Shown: positions 25,868-34,568 of the stretch, one piece after another
How positions within the stretch are numbered: position 1 is the first letter of the stretch
How the letters are laid out: each line of letters opens with the position of its first letter
Assembly (NCBI RefSeq): GCF_022206305.1
Contig: NZ_JAKOIW010000009.1
Coordinates: forward strand, 65,893-129,892
Source of the DNA: Gordonia sp. 'Campus'
GTDB lineage: Bacteria; Actinomycetota; Actinomycetes; Mycobacteriales; Mycobacteriaceae
Reading direction: 5' to 3'
DNA length: 64,000 bases
The notes under the pieces: model-generated
The model's input: only the letters and a program-made list of their open reading frames with translations
The model's database searches: none
What the model was told of the DNA's origin: nothing
Position numbers and translations under genes: made by a program

Positions 25868-27157
25868 TCAGTCGGTGAGCTCTGTCGTCTCGATGCTGAA
25901 CCCGGCGTTCTGAAGGCGGTCGATGAGGGCATCGCCCATCGCGACGGCCGTGGTGAGGACGCCGGCGCGCTTGGGCAGGCGATCACGGTCGAGTGCCAGC
26001 GCGAGCGCACTCTCGGCGAGCATCACCGCGGTGGCCTTGTAGCCCGGGTCGCCCTTGGCGCGCATCCGCGACCGGTACCGGCGGCCGGTGGTGCTGCGCG
26101 TGTACGTCTCGACCACGAAATAGCCGTTCTCGCGGGCCTTTTCGCTCGGTCCATCACCCGGCTTGGGCAGCACACGGTCGAGGACGCGACGGGTGGGTCC
26201 GAAGCTCATCGCGCCCATGAACGCGCCCGTGCCGACCGCGACCGCGCCGGCGAGAAGCGACGAGACGGCGGGTACCCCGCCGACGCTCATCGTCTCGGCG
26301 TAGTGGAAGTCCTTGCCATAGGCGTTGTCCAGCAATGCGTTCGAGCGCCGCACGATGCGCGTGTTGTGCGCCGCCATGAAGAACGGCGCGAGCGTTCCGC
26401 GCAGCGACGGGTCGACCTTCTTCGCGTTGATGATGGACAGGTCGCTGGGTTCGTCGGACAGGCTGACCCGCGGCACGTCACCCGGGCCGCCGGACAGCGC
26501 CTGGGGGTTGAGCATGAGCCGGCGGGACTGGGCGTTGCGCGCCTCCTCGGCGATGACCCGCATCGAATCGATGGTCCCGCCCGAGATGCCACCGCGGAAC
26601 GAGGCGACCACCAGGGTGGTGTCGGTCATCTCGCCGGCGTCGTCGGCGAGGACCTTCTTGTACAGCGCGTAGGTGCTGATGTCGGATGGGACGGAATCGA
26701 AGCCACAGGAGTGGACGATGCGGGCGCCCGATGCCGCGGCGACCTCGTGGACCTTGTCGATGGAGTAGCGGACGAAGGGGACCTCGCCGGTGAGGTCGAC
26801 GTAATCGGTGCCGGCGGTGGCGGCGGCGACCACGAGCGCCTCACCGTATTTGAGGTAGGGGCCCACCGTGGTGCAGACGACCTGGGTGCGCGCGACCATC
26901 GCGTCGAGCGCCGCGGGCGACTCGGCGTCGGCGATGATCAGCGGCCAGTCGTGTGCGCGCAGGGGCAGGCGACGACGGGCCTCGGTGAGCTTCGACTCGT
27001 TGCGCCCGGCGAGTGCGATCTTGGTGCCGATCGGCGCATGGTCGGCGAGATAACGCGCCGTCAGCTCGCCGACGAAGCCGCTGGCCCCGTAGATGACGAC
27101 GTCGAATTCGCGGCCGTGGGATGTGGACGTGTTCTCGGTGCTCGATTCCCCGCTCAT
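25868..27157 (-). CDS. Saccharopine-dehydrogenase-like / trans-acting enoyl reductase family protein
   Basis: 429 residues from ATG 27157. The N-terminal Rossmann segment FDVVIYGASGFVGELTARYL has the GASGFVG dinucleotide loop. Later motifs VVCTTVGPYLKYGEALV, GTDYVDLTGEVPFV and SCGFDSVPSDI are characteristic of the Rv2449c/Rv2953 family, in which one member acts in trans as enoyl reductase for phthiocerol and phenolphthiocerol polyketides. The role of the other paralogues is not settled, so the specific reaction here is unknown; lipid or polyketide double-bond reduction is the best guess. The AbrB-type gene ends about 50 bases downstream, in the upstream transcription direction. Confidence 0.85.
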   Translation of the reverse strand: MSGESSTENTSTSHGREFDVVIYGASGFVGELTARYLADHAPIGTKIALAGRNESKLTEARRRLPLRAHDWPLIIADAESPAALDAMVARTQVVCTTVGPYLKYGEALVVAAATAGTDYVDLTGEVPFVRYSIDKVHEVAAASGARIVHSCGFDSVPSDISTYALYKKVLADDAGEMTDTTLVVASFRGGISGGTIDSMRVIAEEARNAQSRRLMLNPQALSGGPGDVPRVSLSDEPSDLSIINAKKVDPSLRGTLAPFFMAAHNTRIVRRSNALLDNAYGKDFHYAETMSVGGVPAVSSLLAGAVAVGTGAFMGAMSFGPTRRVLDRVLPKPGDGPSEKARENGYFVVETYTRSTTGRRYRSRMRAKGDPGYKATAVMLAESALALALDRDRLPKRAGVLTTAVAMGDALIDRLQNAGFSIETTELTD

Positions 27158-27207
27158 GGTCCCGACCTTACGTGGGACGCGCGTCACAGGTAACCGCGAC
27201 TCGGCGG

Positions 27208-28365
27208 TCAGGACGCCCGTCGTGCGGCGAGACGCGCGGCGAAGGGCGCCACGAAGAGCATGAGCAGAACCCGCAGGATCTGCGCGGCGACGACGAAGGC
27301 CACATTGCCGCCCGCGCCGGTGGCCGCGGCCAGCACGGCGTAGATCCCGCCCGGCGTCGTGGCGAGGTAGCAGTCGAACATCGACTCGCCGGTCCACGCC
27401 GAGAGCGCGACACCCAGCAGGGCGCAACCGGCGCCGATGACGAGGATGAGGACGAGGGCGAAGGGGAGCACCCGCCCGATCGCCCGCAGGCGGGGCATCG
27501 TGAATCCGAGACCGGCCTGCCAGCCGATCACCGCGTAGGCGACGGTGAGCAGCGCGGGGGAGACCTCCGCGTCGCCGGCCACGCCGGTCAGTTCGGCGAC
27601 GGTGGCCAGTGCCAGCGGACCCAGCAGACCCGCGGCGGGCATGCGCAGCAGGCGACCCAGCGGTATCCCGACACCGAGGCAGGCCACGAGGAGCAGCAAC
27701 CCCCAGGCCTGGTCGGTCAGACCCTCGGCGGACCACCGCGGGGTCTCCGGCGCGCCTGCCTCTCCCGTGGCGCCGAAGACGAGCGAGGCGACCAGCGGGA
27801 TCGTGACGGTGACCAGCGCGACCCGCAGGTACTGGATGACGGCGACCATCCGCTCGTCGCCGCCGAACTCCCGCGTCAGGGCGACCAGACCCGACGCCCC
27901 ACCCGCGACCAGTGACAGCGACCCGGTGAGCGGGTCGACGTTGCGGTGTAGGCCGAGGAGCGCTCCGCACGCGACGGAGATGGCGAGCGTGCCCATGCCG
28001 ATCACCAGCACGGGAAACCACGACGACCCGAGTCCGCTCAGGGTCTCGGGTTCGGCCATGGTGCCGATGAACACGCCGAGTACTCCCTGCGCCGCCACGA
28101 AGGCCCACCGCGGGACGATCGGCTGGTCGGGGTCCTCGGGGTCTTCGGGGTCCTCGGGGTCCTCGGGGTCCTCGGGTGAGTCCGGGCCGTCGGGGCGCTC
28201 GGACGGGGCCGGCCCGCCGTGAGGTGCGCGCCCCGCGATCGCGAGTGCGCCGGCGACCACCAGACCCGCGAAGAGGGCCGCCGCGTCGACGTCGACGATC
28301 TCGAGGGTCAGCGTCGCGACCGCGGTGAGGAGAACCAGCAGAGTCCAGCGACGCACCGGGTCCAC
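27208..28365 (-). CDS. AbrB-family (COG3180) multi-pass membrane protein
   Basis: About 385 residues from GTG 28365 (GTG 28356 also possible). Around ten hydrophobic segments and the repeated family pattern VAGGASGLVALTREFGGDERMVAVIQYLRV and YLATTPGGIYAVLAAATGAGGN identify the AbrB/Gate-like membrane family (name from E. coli abrB; transport substrate not established). After the second membrane segment an acidic loop is built of repeated Glu-Asp-Pro units encoded by a 9-bp tandem repeat. It is divergent from menD and transcribed toward the enoyl-reductase-like gene, possibly in one unit. Confidence 0.78.
   Translation of the reverse strand: MDPVRRWTLLVLLTAVATLTLEIVDVDAAALFAGLVVAGALAIAGRAPHGGPAPSERPDGPDSPEDPEDPEDPEDPEDPDQPIVPRWAFVAAQGVLGVFIGTMAEPETLSGLGSSWFPVLVIGMGTLAISVACGALLGLHRNVDPLTGSLSLVAGGASGLVALTREFGGDERMVAVIQYLRVALVTVTIPLVASLVFGATGEAGAPETPRWSAEGLTDQAWGLLLLVACLGVGIPLGRLLRMPAAGLLGPLALATVAELTGVAGDAEVSPALLTVAYAVIGWQAGLGFTMPRLRAIGRVLPFALVLILVIGAGCALLGVALSAWTGESMFDCYLATTPGGIYAVLAAATGAGGNVAFVVAAQILRVLLMLFVAPFAARLAARRAS
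28132..28176 (-). repeat. 9-bp tandem repeat encoding Glu-Asp-Pro units
   Basis: Five adjacent copies of gtcctcggg (one with a T change) on the plus strand encode an EDP repeat loop in the AbrB-family protein. The in-frame unit permits length variation. Confidence 0.85.
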
Positions 28366-28443
28366 AGTAGGGACCGTGCCCGCGGGTGGGTGAGGGGACC
28401 GCCTGGCGCACGGCCGGGACTCGCGACTCCCTAGGCTTGTGGG

Positions 28444-30147
28444 ATGAATCCATCGGCCCAGAAGGCGTCGGGACCGAACCCGTCCACGCTGCAGGCCCGG
28501 GTGATCGTCGACGAGATGATCCGCGGCGGCGTGCGCGAGGCAGTCCTGTGCCCGGGCTCGCGGAACGCGCCGCTGGCCTTCGCGCTGCATGCCGCCGACA
28601 CCGCCGGGCGGCTGCGACTGCATGTGCGCATCGACGAGCGGTCGGCGGGATATCTCGCCCTGGGCCTCGCGGTGTCCTCGGGACAGCCGGTGCCGATCGT
28701 GATGACCAGCGGTACGGCGGTCGCGAACATGGGGCCCGCGGTCTTCGAGGCCAACTACGCACGGGTGCCCCTGGTGGTCGTCAGCGCCAACCGGCCCTAC
28801 GAGCTGCTCGGGTCGGGCGCCAACCAGACGGTGGAGCAGTTCGGGATCTTCGGTACCCAGGTGCGCGCCGCGATCAGTCTCGGCCTCGCCGAACAGGATC
28901 TCGACACCAACAGCCAGTGGCGTTCGGCGGTGGGCCGCGTCCTGGCCGCCGCCCGCGGCGCGCGCACCGGCAATGCCGGACCCGTGCAGTTCGACATCCC
29001 GTTGCGCGAACCCCTCGTCCCCGACCCGGACGAGGTGGCCGCGCCGGACCCGACCTCGGACCTCGGTGCGTTCTCCGGGCGGCCCGACGGGCTGCCGTGG
29101 ACCCAGGCCCCGGTCGGCAAACTCGACGTCCCCCTGCCCATCGATCTCTCCCTCGACACCGTCGTGGTGTCGGGCCACGGAGCGGGCGTGCACCCGGGTC
29201 TCGCACACGTGCCGACGGTGGCCGAGCCGACCGCCCCGCGTGCGGTGACCCCGCTGCATCCTCTTGCCCTCGGCTCGGTGCGTCCGCGGCAGGCCATCAT
29301 CTGCGGGCGGCCCACCCTGCACCGCGGGGTCGCGCGACTGCTCGCCGATCCCGAGGTCCGCGTCTACGCGCTGACCACCGGTCCGCGGTGGCCCGACGTC
29401 TCGGGCAACGTGTATGCGACGGGCACCCGTATCGAGGTCGCAGGCGAGCCGCGCGCGGACTGGCTCGCCGAGTGCGCCGCGGTCACCGAACGCGTCGCGG
29501 ACGCGGTGACTGCCGAACTAGAGACGCCGGGACCGGCCACCGGGCTTCACGTCGCCCGCGCGGTCAGTGGCGCCATGGACGCAGGTGAACAGCTCGTCGT
29601 CGGCGCCAGCAACCCCATCCGCGACATCGCACTGGCCGGGCGGGTCGGCGACGGCGTACGCGTGCTCTCCAATCGCGGCGTCGCCGGGATCGACGGCACC
29701 AACTCCACCGCCATCGGGGCTGCGCTGGCCCTCGACCGCGACGGTTCGGGTGCGCGCACGATCGCGCTGATGGGCGATCTGACCTTCGTCCACGACGCGA
29801 CCGGGCTGGTCATCGGACCGGGGGAGCCGCGGCCGCGGTCGTTGCGCATCGTCGTCGCCAACGATGACGGCGGCGGCATCTTCGGACTGCTCGAACAGGG
29901 CGATCCGCGGTACAACACCGGGGCGTATGCCGGTGCGTACGAGCGTGTGTTCGGCACCCCGCACCGCACCGACATCGCGTCGATGTGCGCGGGGTTCCGC
30001 ATCCCACATCGCCGGGTCGATGTCGGGGAACTGTCCGGCGTGCTCGCCGAACCGCCGGCGGCGGGTGGGATCGAGGTCGTCGAGGTGGCGACCGATCGCG
30101 AGCGCCTGCGCTCGGTGCACGCGGCGATCTCCGCCCGGCTGGCGTGA
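28444..30147 (+). CDS. menD: 2-succinyl-5-enolpyruvyl-6-hydroxy-3-cyclohexene-1-carboxylate synthase
   Basis: 567-residue thiamine-diphosphate enzyme that joins isochorismate and 2-oxoglutarate, the first committed step of menaquinone synthesis. Signature segments: [15 protein letters not shown] (N-terminal Pyr domain), [17 protein letters not shown] with the catalytic glutamate, [16 protein letters not shown], and the C-terminal PP-domain block [19 protein letters not shown] that binds ThDP and Mg2+. Length matches the family. ATG 28444 starts in the usual place. The next gene is the Rv0556-like membrane protein 49 bases on, the same order as in mycobacteria. Confidence 0.97.
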   Translation: MNPSAQKASGPNPSTLQARVIVDEMIRGGVREAVLCPGSRNAPLAFALHAADTAGRLRLHVRIDERSAGYLALGLAVSSGQPVPIVMTSGTAVANMGPAVFEANYARVPLVVVSANRPYELLGSGANQTVEQFGIFGTQVRAAISLGLAEQDLDTNSQWRSAVGRVLAAARGARTGNAGPVQFDIPLREPLVPDPDEVAAPDPTSDLGAFSGRPDGLPWTQAPVGKLDVPLPIDLSLDTVVVSGHGAGVHPGLAHVPTVAEPTAPRAVTPLHPLALGSVRPRQAIICGRPTLHRGVARLLADPEVRVYALTTGPRWPDVSGNVYATGTRIEVAGEPRADWLAECAAVTERVADAVTAELETPGPATGLHVARAVSGAMDAGEQLVVGASNPIRDIALAGRVGDGVRVLSNRGVAGIDGTNSTAIGAALALDRDGSGARTIALMGDLTFVHDATGLVIGPGEPRPRSLRIVVANDDGGGIFGLLEQGDPRYNTGAYAGAYERVFGTPHRTDIASMCAGFRIPHRRVDVGELSGVLAEPPAAGGIEVVEVATDRERLRSVHAAISARLA

Positions 30148-30196
30148 GCGGTGTCGCCGACACCGGGTCGTCGCCCTCACCGCTAGGCTGAACGGC

Positions 30197-30712
30197 ATGA
30201 ATCCGGTGATCCAGCGGCGCGTGCAGCTCGGTCTGCTCGTCGTCGCCGTGGCGATCACGTTCATGGGCTTGACCCTGATCGCCGGGTGCTTCAAGAACGA
30301 CGCGACGATCGACGCCAGCCGGGCCACCGTGATGGCCGAGGTGGTGTCGGTGGACAGCCTGCACGCTGCGGTGAACTTCCAGACGCCCGACGGATCGTTC
30401 CACAGCCCGCGTTTCGGGCTGCTGTATCCCACCGAGCTGAGCGAGGGTCAGCGCATCAGCGTCGACTACGCGGTGTACAACCCCGACCTCGCCCGCCCGA
30501 CCGGCCGCACCGCGATGCTGTCGATCATCCCGGCCCTGTCGGTCGTAGTCGGCGCCTGGCTCGTGATCGGCCTGCTGATGGTCGGGGTCGCGGAGTTCAG
30601 CCGTCGACGGGCGCGCCGGGGCGCGGGCGACTCGAGCGCCTCCGACGACGAGAGGTCCACCGACCGGCACGCGCCGGACGCCGACCGGGACGAGACCGTC
30701 AGCCCGGGATGA
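30197..30712 (+). CDS. Conserved two-pass membrane protein, Rv0556-like (DUF3592-type)
   Basis: 171 residues from ATG 30197. One membrane segment near the N-terminus (LGLLVVAVAITFMGLTLIAG) and one at about 110-135 (SIIPALSVVVGAWLVIGLLMVGVAEF) frame an external domain with FQTPDGSFHSPRFGLLYP and EGQRISVDYAVYNPDLARP, typical of DUF3592-like proteins. Length and place between menD and mgtA equal Rv0556 of M. tuberculosis. Function unknown. The acidic C-terminal tail overlaps the end of the convergent peptidase gene by 14 bases. Confidence 0.82.
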   Translation: MNPVIQRRVQLGLLVVAVAITFMGLTLIAGCFKNDATIDASRATVMAEVVSVDSLHAAVNFQTPDGSFHSPRFGLLYPTELSEGQRISVDYAVYNPDLARPTGRTAMLSIIPALSVVVGAWLVIGLLMVGVAEFSRRRARRGAGDSSASDDERSTDRHAPDADRDETVSPG

Positions 30713-31319
30713 CCGTGGCGGTCCCGCCGGAGACGACGAGTGCCTCGTCGTCGCGCAGGAAGTGCAGCCGATGCGAACCGGCGAAGCGCTCGCGCGTCGC
30801 ATCGACCGGTCCGGTTCCACCGACCGTGCCCTCCGCGTGCGGGATCACCGTGACATCGACGAGGTCGAGACCCCGTGTCGAGTCGAGGGGAGCGGCCTCG
30901 CCGGGATCGTCGAGCAGGCCCAGTGGCTCGATGTCGGGCCCGGTGACGGCAGCGCCCGCGCTGACCCCGATGTAGGGGAGTCCGGCCCGCACCGCGTCGA
31001 CGATGGGGCGGTCGGCTCCGGACAGGCGGAGCGCCCCCAACAGGTGGAAGACGTTGCCGCCCGCGACGAAGAGCGCGTCGAGAGTCCCGAGCCGTCGGGC
31101 GAAGGCGACGCGACCCTCGGACTCCGGATCGAGATCGATCACGTCGTACCCCTGATCGCGCAGTGTTCCGCGCTCGAGATCCAGCCAGTCCTGCTCCGGA
31201 TAGATCGACGACGCGGTGGGCACATAACCGACCCGACCACCGCGTCCGACGAGTGGCGTCAGGAACTGCGGGACGGGCGTGAGCCATCGGCTCAGCAGCA
31301 ACAGTTCGGGTTCGGCCAC
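30699..31319 (-). CDS. Peptidase E-like protein (family S51)
   Basis: About 206 residues from GTG 31319. The fold is read from FVAGGNVFHLLGALR and the nucleophile turn YIGVSAGAAVTGPDI, where the serine corresponds to the catalytic residue of S51 peptidases (aspartyl dipeptidase / cyanophycinase relatives). A downstream VIPHAEGT histidine fits the triad. Such enzymes clip Asp-X dipeptides in the cytosol. An upstream in-frame start at 31403 would add 28 residues lacking family features. The gene converges on the Rv0556-like gene with a 14-base overlap and is divergent from mgtA. Confidence 0.82.
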   Translation of the reverse strand: MAEPELLLLSRWLTPVPQFLTPLVGRGGRVGYVPTASSIYPEQDWLDLERGTLRDQGYDVIDLDPESEGRVAFARRLGTLDALFVAGGNVFHLLGALRLSGADRPIVDAVRAGLPYIGVSAGAAVTGPDIEPLGLLDDPGEAAPLDSTRGLDLVDVTVIPHAEGTVGGTGPVDATRERFAGSHRLHFLRDDEALVVSGGTATVIPG

Positions 31320-31448
31320 ACACCCACTCTGCCCGGACCGGGTGCGTGGCGCACCGACCTCGGCGGCCACGACGAGTTCACCGCGAATTGGGCGGCGCGA
31401 CACGTCGATCGACCGGGCTGGTCAAGTGGACCGGTCACGATCGGGACC

Positions 31449-32612
31449 ATGCGCGTCGCGATCGTCGCCGAGAGCTTCCTGCCCCAGATGAACGGGGTGG
31501 TGAACTCCGTCCTCCGGATCGTCGACCACCTCGAGTCGACGGGACACACCGTCGTCGTCATCGCCCCCGACACCCCGCGCGGGGTCCCCGGCGGGCCGCG
31601 GCTGGTCGGTCGACGAACCCCCGTCCACCTGCTGCCCGCGGTCCAGGTGCCGCGTGTGACCTCGCTCCCGGTGGGCGTGCCGTCGCCACTGCTCTACCGG
31701 GCCCTGCGCGACTTCCGGCCGGACGTCGTCCACCTGGCGTCCCCGTTCGTCGTCGGAGCGGCCGGTGCGATGGCCGCCCGCGCCCTCGACGTACCCGTGG
31801 TCGCGGTCTTCCAGACCGACGTCGCGGGCTTCGCGGCCGCCTACCGTCTCGGTGCCGTGGAAAGGCTGGCATGGCGGTACACGCGCCGGCTGCACGAGAT
31901 GTGCGACCTCACCCTCGCGCCGTCCACGGCCACGCTGGACGTCCTCGCCGCCCACGGGATACCGCGGCTGAAGCGGTGGGGCCGCGGCGTCGACGTCGGC
32001 CTGTTCTCGCCGGCCAAGCGCAGCGACGCGCTCCGGGGGCGGTGGCTCGGTCATGCGGCCGACACCACCGATCGGATGGTGGTCGGATTCGTCGGCCGGC
32101 TGGCACCGGAGAAGCACGTGGAACGGCTCGCCGGCCTGTCCGGCAACAGCGGCATCCAGGTGGTCGTCGTCGGTGCCGGTCCCGAGCGTGAACGTCTCGA
32201 GCGCCTGATGCCCGACGCGGTGTTCACCGGCGAACTCCGCGGCGACGACCTCGCCTGCGCCTACGCCAGCTTCGACGTGTTCGTGCACGCGGGCGAACAC
32301 GAGACGTTCTGTCAGGCCATCCAGGAGGCGATGGCCAGCGGACTGCCGGTGATCGGTCCCGACGCCGGCGGCCCTCGGGACCTGGTGTCACCGTTCCGGA
32401 CCGGCTACCTCCTCGAGGTCTCCGAGTTCGCCGGCACATTGCCCGGGATCGTCGACTCGCTGCGGGACGAGTCCGTGCGCTCGGCCTTCGGACGCGCCGC
32501 GGTGCAGGCCGTCCGGGCGCGTACGTGGCCGTCGGTGTGTGCCGAGCTCGTCGGTCACTACGCCGACACGATCGGGAACGGCGTCGCCACCGAGGTCGGC
32601 AGACCCGCCTGA
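31449..32612 (+). CDS. mgtA: GT4-family alpha-mannosyltransferase, MgtA-like
   Basis: 387 residues from ATG 31449. GT-B fold: N-terminal acceptor domain beginning MRVAIVAESFLPQMNGVVNSV, and C-terminal nucleotide-sugar domain with VGFVGRLAPEKHVERL, VVVGAGPERERLE and the E-x7-E motif in HAGEHETFCQAIQEAMASGLP. Position after the Rv0556-like gene and before menG matches Rv0557 (MgtA, formerly called PimB), a GDP-mannose-dependent enzyme that mannosylates glycolipid anchors for lipomannan-type glycans at the inner membrane face. Acceptor specificity is inferred from gene order. The plus-strand frame runs open far upstream but has no domain there. Confidence 0.88.
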   Translation: MRVAIVAESFLPQMNGVVNSVLRIVDHLESTGHTVVVIAPDTPRGVPGGPRLVGRRTPVHLLPAVQVPRVTSLPVGVPSPLLYRALRDFRPDVVHLASPFVVGAAGAMAARALDVPVVAVFQTDVAGFAAAYRLGAVERLAWRYTRRLHEMCDLTLAPSTATLDVLAAHGIPRLKRWGRGVDVGLFSPAKRSDALRGRWLGHAADTTDRMVVGFVGRLAPEKHVERLAGLSGNSGIQVVVVGAGPERERLERLMPDAVFTGELRGDDLACAYASFDVFVHAGEHETFCQAIQEAMASGLPVIGPDAGGPRDLVSPFRTGYLLEVSEFAGTLPGIVDSLRDESVRSAFGRAAVQAVRARTWPSVCAELVGHYADTIGNGVATEVGRPA

Positions 32613-32687
32613 ACAGGCATGGACCGCTCGATCGAGTCGGCGCACCTCACGGCGGGTGTGCACGTGGCGCCCGGTAGCGTGAGCGGC

Positions 32688-33395
32688 ATGGCATCGACGG
32701 GCGCGACACCACCGGAACGGGCAACGCTGGACAAGGACCCGGCCGAGGTCGCGGCCATGTTCGACGGCGTCGCGCGCCGCTACGACATCACCAACACGGT
32801 GCTGTCGTTCGGACAGGATCGGGGCTGGCGCAGGAAGACACGTCGGGCGCTCGACCTCAAGCCCGGCGACGTCGTCCTCGATCTCGCTGCGGGCACCGCG
32901 GTGTCCACGGTCGAGCTCGCCTCCTCGGGAGCCCACTGTGTCGCCGCCGACTTCTCGCTCGGCATGCTCAAGGCGGGAGCCCACCGGGACGTGCCGAAGG
33001 TCGCGGCGGACGCGTTGTCGTTGCCGTTCGCCGACGGATCGTTCGACGCCGCGACCATCTCCTTCGGCCTGCGCAACGTCAACGACGTCCCGAAGGCCCT
33101 CGCCGAACTGCGACGAGTACTCACACCCGGTGGGCGACTGGTGATCTGCGAGTTCTCCACACCGACCCTCAAGCCGTTCCGCACGGTGTACATGGAGTAC
33201 CTGATGCGGGCGTTGCCCGCGGTCGCGACGAAGGTGTCGAGCAGCCCGGCTGCGTATGTGTATCTCGCCGAATCGATCCGGGCGTGGCCGGATCAGTTCG
33301 CACTCGGTGATCTCATCCGCGAAGCCGGGTTCGAGCAGGTTCGCTGGCAGAACGTGACCGGCGGGATCGCCGCGATCCACTCCGCCCGAGCCTGA
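32688..33395 (+). CDS. menG: Demethylmenaquinone methyltransferase
   Basis: 235 residues from ATG 32688. Class I SAM methyltransferase of the UbiE/MenG family: [21 protein letters not shown]-terminal motif, SAM loop [28 protein letters not shown] and the typical [19 protein letters not shown]. It methylates demethylmenaquinone in the last ring step before menaquinone. The earlier in-frame ATG at 32619 adds 23 residues without similarity. It follows mgtA by 75 bases, as Rv0558 follows Rv0557, and ends 16 bases from the convergent MpaB-type gene. Confidence 0.93.
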   Translation: MASTGATPPERATLDKDPAEVAAMFDGVARRYDITNTVLSFGQDRGWRRKTRRALDLKPGDVVLDLAAGTAVSTVELASSGAHCVAADFSLGMLKAGAHRDVPKVAADALSLPFADGSFDAATISFGLRNVNDVPKALAELRRVLTPGGRLVICEFSTPTLKPFRTVYMEYLMRALPAVATKVSSSPAAYVYLAESIRAWPDQFALGDLIREAGFEQVRWQNVTGGIAAIHSARA

Positions 33396-33411
33396 GGGGC
33401 GCCGGGCCGCT

Positions 33412-34425
33412 CTAGGAGTTGGCGGCCTGCTGTGCCGGTGCGAGAGCGTCGTGGGGCACCGGGCATCCGGCGGTCGGAGCCGACTTCTCCCCGGATGGCT
33501 TCTCGACGGGGCATCCCGGGGCGAACGTGCCGAGCTCGTCGAGCTGGAATCCGTTGGGATAGCTGCGAACCTGCTTGGTCTGCCGTCCGAAGAGCGGCTC
33601 GGTGCGCGGTGAGGCGAAGAACCGGATCGCCAGACCGCGCGCCTTCAGGCCACCGCGGACCAGCACGCGTTCGACGGCCGTGGGCTTCGGGTACCGGAAC
33701 GCGTTGAGCAGGCGGTCGTCCATGAGCGCGAACGACATCCGGCGCACCACTGCTCGCGGGAGCAGCTTGTAGGGCATGAACGTGCCCATCAGGTCGAGGG
33801 TGGCGTCGGCGACGGCCAGCGAGTCGGGACTGAACGCGAAGTGCGCGGTCTCGTAGTCCTCGTAGAACCTCTTGAACTCGTCGTAGGTCTCCGGGATGTC
33901 CTTGATGCCCATGAGTTGTCCGAGCCGGCGGTAGTAGTTGGTGAGTCCGAGTACCTCGTGACCGGTGAGCTTGCGCCACTCGTAGGAATTGATCCATTCG
34001 ACCGGGCACACGACGAAAGTGGCCAGCACGTAGAGGAAGTCGCCGTTGGGGATGTCGTACATGCCGTGCATCTGGTTGATACGACGGATGCCCGCGCGAC
34101 CGGCCGGACTGTCGACGCCGTGTTCGAGAGGGGCGTCGAGCAACAGCACGGTGTCGTCGTAGCGCTTCTGCGTCGACTCGGTGAACTGGCTCGTCTTGTA
34201 CAGCAGATCGCCGATGGACGGCACGGCGTAGGTGCGGAAGAGCGCGAAGCTGAGCGCCTGGGTGTTGCCCCACGGGAACTCGCGGGTGGCGAGGGCCTGG
34301 GCGACCGCAGTCGGATCGTTGACCGCGTCCATGTGGTCGATCTCGCCGCGGAGGTGGTAGCGCTGCGCCAGCCGGTTCTGGACGGCGTGCTTGGCTCGGG
34401 TGGCGAGGGTGGATGCGGTGGACAT
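33412..34425 (-). CDS. MpaB/rubber-oxygenase-like (DUF2236) protein
   Basis: 337 residues from ATG 34425, preceded by AGGAG. The protein resembles the ER-bound oxygenase MpaB / latex-clearing-protein superfamily (DUF2236), all-helical haem-b or oxygenase-type proteins. Visible family-like segments are REFPWGNTQALSFALFRTYAVP, INQMHGMYDIPNGDFLYVLATFV and TNYYRRLGQLMGI. No signal peptide is seen, so it is probably cytosolic. The substrate is unknown. It sits between menG and menJ, where mycobacteria have other genes, so a quinone- or prenyl-directed oxidation is conceivable but unproven. The C-terminus carries two Cys-Pro-containing repeats (APGCPVEKPSGEK, TAGCPVPHDAL). Confidence 0.7.
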   Translation of the reverse strand: MSTASTLATRAKHAVQNRLAQRYHLRGEIDHMDAVNDPTAVAQALATREFPWGNTQALSFALFRTYAVPSIGDLLYKTSQFTESTQKRYDDTVLLLDAPLEHGVDSPAGRAGIRRINQMHGMYDIPNGDFLYVLATFVVCPVEWINSYEWRKLTGHEVLGLTNYYRRLGQLMGIKDIPETYDEFKRFYEDYETAHFAFSPDSLAVADATLDLMGTFMPYKLLPRAVVRRMSFALMDDRLLNAFRYPKPTAVERVLVRGGLKARGLAIRFFASPRTEPLFGRQTKQVRSYPNGFQLDELGTFAPGCPVEKPSGEKSAPTAGCPVPHDALAPAQQAANS

Positions 34426-34485
34426 CTTGCATCTCCTGGAACGTCGGGTGGCATCGGATCGACGCTGGGCACGATTCTTGCATAC

Positions 34486-34503
34486 GTGTGGCGGGCGCCA
34501 CAC
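34486..34503. promoter_or_regulatory. Perfect 8-bp inverted repeat upstream of the MpaB-type gene
   Basis: gtgtggcg and cgccacac separated by two bases lie 61 bases upstream of the MpaB-type start and 66 bases past the menJ stop. The short spacer is typical of TetR-type operators; a weak menJ terminator is the alternative. Confidence 0.45.
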
Positions 34504-34568
34504 GCATTGGAACACTACCGCTCCATCGTCTCATCGCGCCATGCGGGTGGCGGCGGTGGCCGGCTCGG

